A DNA stretch of 64,000 bases. Origin: DATFVA01 sp963745945. Lineage in GTDB: Bacteria; Bacteroidota; Ignavibacteria; Ignavibacteriales; Ignavibacteriaceae. Positions 58,442 through 64,000 of this stretch are shown here, piece after piece (within the stretch, counting starts at the first letter, position 1; each line of letters begins with the position of its first letter). The stretch spans positions 1,736,001 through 1,800,000 of the forward strand of contig CAVUZG010000004.1 in assembly GCA_963745945.1 (NCBI GenBank). The letters run 5' to 3'. The position numbers were made by a program, and so were the translations under genes. The notes beneath the pieces are model-generated. The model was not told where the DNA came from. It searched no databases and saw only the letters and a program-made list of their open reading frames with translations.

Positions 58442-58898
58442 TTGAAAACATTGAGTTTCTTTTTGCTACTTATCCTGGGCTTTGCAAATATTTTTTCTCA
58501 GGAAAATGTACTTCAAACCGGTATTTATAGAATTGTTGAAACTGATTCCTGCACAAACGAAAATGAATATATAAAACTTAGTGACTCCGAACAGGATTAC
58601 TGTTTACAAAGAAGTCCATTAATAACAAGTAACGATTTTGATTCGGTTAAAATAATTACAGACACAACAGAAGGATGGAATAACTACACAATCATCATTA
58701 AAATGACTAGTTCTGCCGGAGTATTATTTGGAAAAGAAACCACAAAATTAGTCGGCAAAAAAGTAGCATTCGTTGTTAATGATAAAATAATTATGGCTCC
58801 TGTAATCAGGGATCCCATTCTTTCCGGAACAATAGAAGTTTTTTTGTGAAGAAGAATCTATAAACGAGGTAAAAAAGGCTTTGAATATTGATAATTAA
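58442..58898 (+). CDS. Small exported protein with SecD P1-like domain, frameshifted
   Basis: TTG start. A signal peptide ends 'LGFANIFSQEN'. The frame runs 135 residues to a TGA at 58847 inside 'TIEVFL'. In the other frame the sequence goes on 'EVFCEEESINEVKKALNIDN' to TAA at 58896, so a T7 run with one extra T has cut the end off. 'LVGKKVAFVVNDKIIMAPVI' is like the P1 head of SecD, found as a solitary domain here. The role is unknown. It lies 23 bases after the MutS-like gene. Confidence 0.65.
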
Positions 58899-58983
58899 AA
58901 ATCAGGATGAAAAATTTTGTGTCTGCAAAAACTGAATCTTTTATACATCTTTTGAATCAAATACATTAAAAATTTGGTTCAAA

Positions 58984-59190
58984 ATGAAAACTAATGTTGG
59001 AAATATAGATAGAATTTTAAGGGGATTTGCAGCTCTGCTAATAATACTTCTTTATCTTACTAAAGTAATACAGGGACAAGCGGCAATATTTTTGGGACTC
59101 ATAGCTCTTATTCTCTTATTTACAAGCGTTTTAAGTTTCTGCCCCTGCTATGTAAGACTTAATATAAACACCAGGAAAGAAAAAGAATAA
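58984..59190 (+). CDS. DUF2892 (YgaP-type) membrane protein
   Basis: 68 residues with the family opening 'MKTNVGNIDRILRGFAALL', two membrane helices and 'CPCYVRLNINT' at the end. Such proteins often sit beside thioredoxin or rhodanese genes; here a membrane thioredoxin gene begins 13 bases later, so a shared role in sulfur or redox chemistry is plausible. Confidence 0.88.
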   Translation: MKTNVGNIDRILRGFAALLIILLYLTKVIQGQAAIFLGLIALILLFTSVLSFCPCYVRLNINTRKEKE

Positions 59191-59203
59191 CTACGGAATT
59201 TAT

Positions 59204-59596
59204 ATGACGACAATTATTTTTATTGTTTTAGGAATTGTGCTGCTAATTTTTCTGCTTCAATTTATAATGATAGTGGCGGCAAAAAAATCTAAAGGAAGGA
59301 AATTGTCCGGGTTAACCGGAAAGTTAAAAGGACTTGAACGTAATGGTTCAAAAGGATTGGTTTATTTTTTCAGTCCTTCCTGCCATGCCTGCAAAGCGCA
59401 AACTCCTATTATTAAAGAACTTCAATCAACAAACAAAAATGTTTTTGATGTGGATATATCAAAAGATCTGAATACAGCCAAAGTTTTCGGAATAAAAGCT
59501 ACTCCTACAACTATTGTTGTTGAAAATGGAATGATCAGCCAGGTTTTGTTAGGTATAAAGCAAAAAGATATATTAAAAAACTATCTGAAGAAATAA
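59204..59596 (+). CDS. Membrane-anchored thioredoxin
   Basis: 130 residues. One N-terminal helix (about 3-26) anchors a thioredoxin fold with the active site C60-H-A-C63 in 'FSPSCHACKAQ' and the cis-proline in 'KATPTTIVV'. The Cys-His-Ala-Cys active site differs from the WCGPC of classical thioredoxins. It follows the DUF2892 gene by 13 bases and converges on trxB, whose stop lies 6 bases away. It may pass electrons across or along the membrane. Confidence 0.85.
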   Translation: MTTIIFIVLGIVLLIFLLQFIMIVAAKKSKGRKLSGLTGKLKGLERNGSKGLVYFFSPSCHACKAQTPIIKELQSTNKNVFDVDISKDLNTAKVFGIKATPTTIVVENGMISQVLLGIKQKDILKNYLKK

Positions 59597-59602
59597 TACA
59601 TT

Positions 59603-60583
59603 TCAGGCAGTAATCAGGTTTTCATCAGCTTCAATTTTATTTAGTTCTGAAGCTTTCTTTCTTTTATCATTAATAAATTCTGCAGCACTCAAAGCTGCAA
59701 TTGTTCCATCTGCAACTGCCGTGGTTACCTGCCTGTATTTTTTCTGATTTGAATCTCCTGCTGCAAAAACTCCGGGAATATTTGTCATCAGATTTTTATC
59801 GACAATTATCTCTTTCCATTCATTCAGATTTACAATTCCTTCTAAACTTTCAGTATTCGGAACATAACCAATGAAGATAAAAACCCCGTCTATCGGCATT
59901 TCAAATATTTCATTTGTTCGCTGGTTTTGAATTTTCACCAGGGCCAGTTTATCTTCACCTATAAACTCAATAATTTTTGATTCCATGACGAAGTAGATTT
60001 TTTCATTCTTCTTTGCTTCTTCAACATAATGTTCAAGTGCCTGGAAATCATTAAACTGGTGAACCACTGTAACTTTTGAGGCATATTTTGTCAGCGAGAC
60101 TGCTTCTTCCAGAGCTGAGTTTCCTCCTCCCACAACAATGATTTCTTTATCCTGAAAAAAATCTCCGTCACAGGTAGCACAGTACGAAATTCCTTTGCCT
60201 TTAAATTTTTCTTCTCCAACTGCACCAATAGTTCTTGATTTTCCACCGGTAGCGATTATAACTGCATCAGATGAAAAGATCTCTTTGTTGTTAATACCCA
60301 CTACTTTCTTTTCACCACCGAGATTGAGAGAAGTAACTTTAATATTTGATCTTATTTTACATCCGAATTTCTGTGCCTGCAGTTTCATATTTCGCGCGAG
60401 TTCGTAACCGCTGATTGATTCGAATCCCGGGTAATTTGCTATTTCATGGGTTAAGACCATTTGCCCGCCCACAGCACCTTCGTTTAAAATTAAAGCGTTC
60501 AGTTTTGCACGGGAAAGATAAATACCGGCGGTTAATCCGGCAGCTCCGCCGCCTATTATTATTACATCAAAATGATTCTGCAT
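59603..60583 (-). CDS. trxB: Thioredoxin reductase
   Basis: 326 residues. FAD-binding 'VIIIGGGAAGLTAGIYLSRA', redox-active C135-A-T-C138 in 'YCATCDGDFF', NADPH-binding 'IIVVGGGNSALEEA' and the FAD motif 'GVFAAGDSNQKKYRQ' are all present. The enzyme reduces thioredoxins with NADPH in the cytoplasm. It lies downstream of the thioredoxin-like, GroES and glutaredoxin genes on the same strand, but a strong terminator at 60592 stands directly before it, so its expression may be partly separate. Confidence 0.93.
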   Translation of the reverse strand: MQNHFDVIIIGGGAAGLTAGIYLSRAKLNALILNEGAVGGQMVLTHEIANYPGFESISGYELARNMKLQAQKFGCKIRSNIKVTSLNLGGEKKVVGINNKEIFSSDAVIIATGGKSRTIGAVGEEKFKGKGISYCATCDGDFFQDKEIIVVGGGNSALEEAVSLTKYASKVTVVHQFNDFQALEHYVEEAKKNEKIYFVMESKIIEFIGEDKLALVKIQNQRTNEIFEMPIDGVFIFIGYVPNTESLEGIVNLNEWKEIIVDKNLMTNIPGVFAAGDSNQKKYRQVTTAVADGTIAALSAAEFINDKRKKASELNKIEADENLITA

Positions 60584-60591
60584 TTTTATTC

Positions 60592-60625
60592 CATTTAAAA
60601 ATAAAAGGAGAGCTTAATGCTCTCC
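60592..60625 (-). terminator. Rho-independent terminator before trxB
   Basis: On the minus strand GGAGAGC-ATTAA-GCTCTCC followed by TTTTATTTTT. It falls between the thioredoxin-like gene and trxB, nine bases before the trxB ATG. Confidence 0.8.
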
Positions 60626-60632
60626 GTAAATA

Positions 60633-60977
60633 TTACCTTGAGAAATGCTGATCGATAATCTGAGTTATCTGGTCTCTCGATTGAATACTACTTGTTGCTT
60701 GAACAACTTTACCATTTTTATAATAAACTACAAACGGCAGTCCGGAAAAACTTCTGCATTCAGGAAGATTTCTAATTACTGTTGCATCCGGAGAATCGAA
60801 TTCCATATCAGCAAATTTAACGTGATTGTAATCGTTCTCCAGTTCTTCCATTGTTTCATAAACAGGAACACACATCGGACCCATACGACCGCAGCATATC
60901 ATTACATTTTCGTTGTTATTTAGTAATTCAGCGTGCTCTTTTTCGGAAAGAGCGTGAGTAAGATTTGTACTTAGCAT
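60633..60977 (-). CDS. Thioredoxin-fold protein without CxxC
   Basis: 114 residues with a thioredoxin fold ('KFADMEFDSPDATVIRNLPE', cis-proline in 'FSGLPFVVYYKNGK'). At the active-site position the sequence is 'MICCGRMGPMCVPVYE': the usual WCGPC is replaced by MGPMC, leaving a single cysteine there plus an earlier Cys-Cys pair. It is probably not a normal disulfide reductase and may act as a chaperone or a one-cysteine carrier. It lies between trxB and groES on the minus strand. Confidence 0.75.
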   Translation of the reverse strand: MLSTNLTHALSEKEHAELLNNNENVMICCGRMGPMCVPVYETMEELENDYNHVKFADMEFDSPDATVIRNLPECRSFSGLPFVVYYKNGKVVQATSSIQSRDQITQIIDQHFSR

Positions 60978-61006
60978 TTTACTTCCGATTTTTGTTATTA
61001 TATTAA

Positions 61007-61279
61007 TTAATCTTCTACAACTGCAAGTATATCAGAACGTTGAAGTATTCTGTATTCTTTTCCGTTCATTTCTACTTCATCGCCTCCGTATTTTGCAAAT
61101 AAAACTTTATTGCCTTCTTTCACTTTTTCTTTAAGATCCTCATCCGTTCCAACAGCAATTACAACACCTATTCTTGGTTTCTCTTTGGCTGTATCGGGTA
61201 TAATGATTCCTGAAGCAGTAGTTTCTTCAGCTTCGACGGGTTCAAGAAGCAGCCTGTCATCTAATGGTTTTATTGTCAT
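61007..61279 (-). CDS. groES: Co-chaperonin GroES
   Basis: 90 residues, with the family start 'MTIKPLDDRLLLEPVEAEE', the mobile loop 'TTASGIIIPDTAKEKP' and the end 'YRILQRSDILAVVED'. It caps GroEL in protein folding. No groEL gene follows in this window; it is unusual to find groES apart from groEL, so this may be a second copy or the pair may be split. Confidence 0.92.
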   Translation of the reverse strand: MTIKPLDDRLLLEPVEAEETTASGIIIPDTAKEKPRIGVVIAVGTDEDLKEKVKEGNKVLFAKYGGDEVEMNGKEYRILQRSDILAVVED

Positions 61280-61289
61280 ACTATCTCCG

Positions 61290-61538
61290 TTAATTTTTTA
61301 GATTTAATAATCTTTGGATTTTGGGTTTATCAAAACCCACTATTGGTTGATTGTTTATTAAAATTACAGGAACACCCATTTGTCCCGTTCTCCTTAGCAT
61401 GTCCCTGGCTGCTGATTGATCTCTTGAAACATCAACATCTGTAAACCTAATATTTTGTTCCCTGAAGTATCTTTTAGCAGCTGTACAATAACTGCACGTT
61501 GGAGTTGAAAATACAATTACTTTTGGTTGTTGATTCAT
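61290..61538 (-). CDS. Glutaredoxin
   Basis: 82 residues with the active site C15-S-Y-C18 in 'STPTCSYCTAAK', 'GQMGVPVILIN' (cis-proline) and 'IVGFDKPKIQRLL'. It belongs to the small NrdH/YruB-like glutaredoxins, which reduce disulfides in the cytoplasm and may draw on thioredoxin reductase. The groES gene follows 10 bases downstream, so the two are likely co-transcribed. Confidence 0.9.
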   Translation of the reverse strand: MNQQPKVIVFSTPTCSYCTAAKRYFREQNIRFTDVDVSRDQSAARDMLRRTGQMGVPVILINNQPIVGFDKPKIQRLLNLKN

Positions 61539-61682
61539 AACCTTCCCTGTTTAATATATAGAACATGAGATTCTAAAAATCAGAAAAGGATTCTAAAAAC
61601 TGTTGCGTGCATTGACGCAGTAAAACTATTTGCTATTTTGGGGGTAGATCTTATTTCGGGAATATTATATTATTTTTAGAAA

Positions 61683-63188
61683 TTAAATATCCTCTATTGC
61701 ATCAGTACCTTCGGGCGGGGGAAGATAAAATCTGACCGGTTTAATTGAGCCATCTCCGGATTGCAGGGCTTTTATTTTTTTTCTTATAATAACACTATGT
61801 TCGATGTGAACATAATCTTCAATAACTGAACCGAATAAATAACTGGTACCCTTAATTAAAACACCAGTTCCAATTCTTAACGGAAAATCATCACTTCCTG
61901 TCATATTAACACTTGACTCAATTCTCGACCGTTCCCCGATTGTTATGTTACCTTTAATTATGTCTCCCCAGAGTATCTGAACATCATTTCCTATTTTAAG
62001 AATTTGTCCCGGGAAACAAGATAAATGTACGTTTTGATATACAATAATATTCTGTCCGAAGTGAACATTGCCGTTTATATAGCAACCATTTTTGAATGTA
62101 AGATTGTAATTCAGCTTAACTTCTTTGCCAATATAAACTCCCTTACCTAAAGTTATATCAAGTGGTGTCCCGATTTTATCAAGTTTAAGTATATCATCCA
62201 CAACACTTTCGTGAATGAAAAAATCATCCGGATCAGAAATCTCAATTATATCTTTCAGTTTGTTGTAAACGTGTTCTCTTGCAATTGATTCCATCTCTTT
62301 GAGCACTGATTTATTGTTAAATCCCATTACAACATATTGCTTATCAGGACTTGAAGCGGAAACCGTATAACCTTTTTTATTAAATAATGCTATCAGATCG
62401 GTTATGTAAATTTCTTTCTGAACATTATTACTTGAAAGTTTTCCGATTAACTCAATCAGGTTTTTATATTTAAATGCATAAACCCCGGAGTTAAACTCAT
62501 TGTTTTCTATTAATTCATTTTTTGTATACGAGTATTCTTTGCCGTTGTACTTTACTTTATAAGGTTTTTCATCATTTAGTGCAAGAATATCCTTATACTC
62601 CATAATCCTTATAACTTTGCCTTTATCCTTGCCGGAAGATTTTCCATTTGAATCTTTATCTTTTACACGGACAATTCTTCCATAGGAATTATTTTGCGGT
62701 TCACCCTCATAACGTCCTGTTAACACCATCATATCCGTTTTGGAATTAATAAAATTAGTCCTGAAAGACTGCATCGTTTCTTCATCAATTAATCCCATAT
62801 CGCCGGGTAGAACGTAAACAATTCCATTGAATGATTTATTATCAATTTTTTCAAGAGCAACCTGTACTGCATGTCCTGTTCCGTTTTGAACTTCCTGATA
62901 AGCAAACGAAGTGCAATCTCTTTTTCCTATAACATTCATTACATCATTAGCTTTGATTCCAACAACCATAATTACATTTATTTTTTCTATTCCATTTTTG
63001 CAGGCATTATAAACGCGTTCAACAGTAGGAACTTCCCATATTTTATGAAGCATTTTGGATTTATGAGATTTAATTCGTTTTCCATGTCCTGCCGCCAGTA
63101 ATATCGCTACTTCTTTAAACTTAAAGTTCAGATCTGAGGATAATTTTTCAACCGTTTGATTTATATTTTTAGCTAATTGACTGTCCAT
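61683..63188 (-). CDS. GlmU-like nucleotidyltransferase with beta-helix tail
   Basis: 501 residues. The N-terminal domain shows 'VAILLAAGHGKRIKSHKSKM' (the usual proline of the signature is serine here), 'QEVQNGTGHAVQVA' and 'YVLPGDMGLIDEE', as in the uridylyltransferase part of GlmU. The C-terminal 180 residues are a left-handed beta helix ('GKGVYIGKEVKL', 'GERSRIESSVNM') that is shorter and more degenerate than that of GlmU. It should make a nucleotide sugar such as UDP-GlcNAc or a relative. It lies 30 bases after an O-antigen-ligase-like gene. Confidence 0.85.
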   Translation of the reverse strand: MDSQLAKNINQTVEKLSSDLNFKFKEVAILLAAGHGKRIKSHKSKMLHKIWEVPTVERVYNACKNGIEKINVIMVVGIKANDVMNVIGKRDCTSFAYQEVQNGTGHAVQVALEKIDNKSFNGIVYVLPGDMGLIDEETMQSFRTNFINSKTDMMVLTGRYEGEPQNNSYGRIVRVKDKDSNGKSSGKDKGKVIRIMEYKDILALNDEKPYKVKYNGKEYSYTKNELIENNEFNSGVYAFKYKNLIELIGKLSSNNVQKEIYITDLIALFNKKGYTVSASSPDKQYVVMGFNNKSVLKEMESIAREHVYNKLKDIIEISDPDDFFIHESVVDDILKLDKIGTPLDITLGKGVYIGKEVKLNYNLTFKNGCYINGNVHFGQNIIVYQNVHLSCFPGQILKIGNDVQILWGDIIKGNITIGERSRIESSVNMTGSDDFPLRIGTGVLIKGTSYLFGSVIEDYVHIEHSVIIRKKIKALQSGDGSIKPVRFYLPPPEGTDAIEDI

Positions 63189-63218
63189 TTTTGCCTCGTT
63201 TATACTGCGGTTTCAAAT

Positions 63219-64000
63219 TTAAATATTCTTACTTTTATAACGTTTGTAGAGCGCCACATTTAATCCGAATGTAAACCATAATAGTGTCATAATTTCATGA
63301 TCAAAAAAATTCATTTCGGTTAATCCTGCAATAATAACTGTACTTAAAGCTGCAATTGTTCCCAGCGCGTATGACGAAATGAAGGGGATATTATAAAATT
63401 CCCTATAAATATTAAAATCTATTCTGAACATTCTATAAAGTAAAAAACAGAACGCAAAGAATCCGAATAATCCAAGAGTTACCAATATATGTACAAAGTT
63501 ATTATGCATATGCCCCTGTATTTCTTTTTCATATTTGGATTTATACTGCTTATAAAGAAATGCGAGGTCAATATCACCCACACCAAAAACCGGATGATCA
63601 AGAAATATTTTCCATCCCGCTTTCCAAAGTGATAATCTAACATAATTTGATGGCAGGTATGGATCCCAGATGCTTAACAATCTGCTTCTTTTCACAAAAG
63701 AGGTTATTAGTGTATCCCCAGACAGTATTATAGCTGAAGGAATATAACCTGCTTTTTTAATTAACTTAAAAGAGACTGAGTTTAAATCCTTTATATATAT
63801 TTTTCCATTTTGATCAGCAACAATAAGATTCTTCCCTGCTTCATTCCATGAGAAAATGGTATTGAGTTTATTATCATCCGTTAAATATGAGACAGAATCT
63901 TCTTCTACTTTATAAGATTTAATTCCCTGCTCGTTTGAGAAATATAAAATTCTCTGAAAATAAAATACGGAGCTAACCTGGTAGTATGGTTTAAATCTGT
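63219..64000 (-). CDS. O-antigen-ligase-like protein, 5' end cut by window edge
   Basis: The frame is open from the stop at 63219 to the window edge, at least 260 residues. The C-terminal part is of the Wzy/WaaL type: 'WKAGWKIFLDHPVFGVGDID', 'GHMHNNFVHILVTLGLFGFF' and two further membrane segments. Before it lies a run of beta-propeller-like strands ('NTIFSWNEAGKNLIVADQNG', 'IYIKDLNSVSF'), which is not typical of the periplasmic loop in this family. A GTG at 63695 could be read as a start, but the open frame and continuous protein-like sequence argue against it. It likely joins sugar units outside the inner membrane. Confidence 0.75.
   Translation of the reverse strand, partial: RFKPYYQVSSVFYFQRILYFSNEQGIKSYKVEEDSVSYLTDDNKLNTIFSWNEAGKNLIVADQNGKIYIKDLNSVSFKLIKKAGYIPSAIILSGDTLITSFVKRSRLLSIWDPYLPSNYVRLSLWKAGWKIFLDHPVFGVGDIDLAFLYKQYKSKYEKEIQGHMHNNFVHILVTLGLFGFFAFCFLLYRMFRIDFNIYREFYNIPFISSYALGTIAALSTVIIAGLTEMNFFDHEIMTLLWFTFGLNVALYKRYKSKNI

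Overview
The window looks like a chromosomal segment of an Ignavibacteria-type bacterium (Bacteroidota/Chlorobiota lineage), AT-rich, probably free-living and heterotrophic. The main evidence is a run of large secreted proteins that share one C-terminal type IX secretion (T9SS) sorting domain, opening with 'QNYPNPFNP' and closing with 'KKMILLK' or similar. It is present in seven genes (3-1526, 9620-12685, 15677-18283, 19181-21268, 25489-27865, 44449-45717, 45920-48133) and one decayed tail (22388-22462). No rRNA, tRNA or CRISPR array was seen.

Layout. 1-5.1 kb: a T9SS cargo gene cut by the window edge, then a minus-strand operon of a secreted protein, a lipoprotein and a phospholipase C-type phosphoesterase. 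6.2-8.1 kb: a tight three-gene operon of unknown function (four-helix membrane protein, lipoprotein, small helical protein). 8.3-12.7 kb: a propeller lipoprotein and a 1021-residue T9SS protein. 12.7-15.7 kb: a broken DUF3892-like gene, then a KaiC-like double ATPase lying between two inverted IS-end-like sequences. 15.7-28 kb: a zinc metalloprotease, a wrecked nuclease gene, two propeller T9SS proteins, TrmB-like and AraC-like regulators and an ATP-grasp enzyme. 28-34 kb: paired membrane-protein paralogues, two alpha/beta hydrolases, and a graveyard of gene fragments. 34-36.7 kb: a LytS/LytR-type two-component system with a divergent small membrane protein. 36.7-43.7 kb: two serine beta-lactamase-fold hydrolases, a subclass B1 metallo-beta-lactamase with all its zinc ligands, a polysaccharide deacetylase and a LysE-type exporter. 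44-50 kb: a Ycf48-like T9SS protein, a subtilase and a fatty-acid desaturase. 50-55.4 kb: tandem DUF4242 proteins, a MalT/LuxR-type ATPase regulator and, divergent from it, a PduS-PduT pair of microcompartment type. 55.6-61.5 kb: housekeeping genes (PurU, a membrane MutS-like ATPase, a thioredoxin/TrxB/GroES/glutaredoxin redox group). 61.7-64 kb: a GlmU-like enzyme and an O-antigen-ligase-like protein cut by the right edge.

Two themes recur. First, many sequences are broken or copied in fragments: two DUF3892-like pseudogenes with the same in-frame TGA, a 3' fragment of the small helical-protein gene, beta-helix and sorting-domain remnants, and solitary IS ends. Second, five otherwise intact genes each carry one extra base that shifts the frame (near 18575, 27570, 50988, 53985 and in a T7 run near 58843). 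The consistent +1 sign suggests either assembly or base-calling insertions or recent decay, so the affected genes are annotated as whole genes with a frameshift where the rest is intact.

For novelty the best candidates are the 6.2-8.1 kb operon with its fragment copy, the PduST pair with its ATPase regulator, the duplicated DUF3892 units with a shared 3' motif, and the beta-lactamase-rich cell-wall cluster. None is proven to be a new system from sequence alone.
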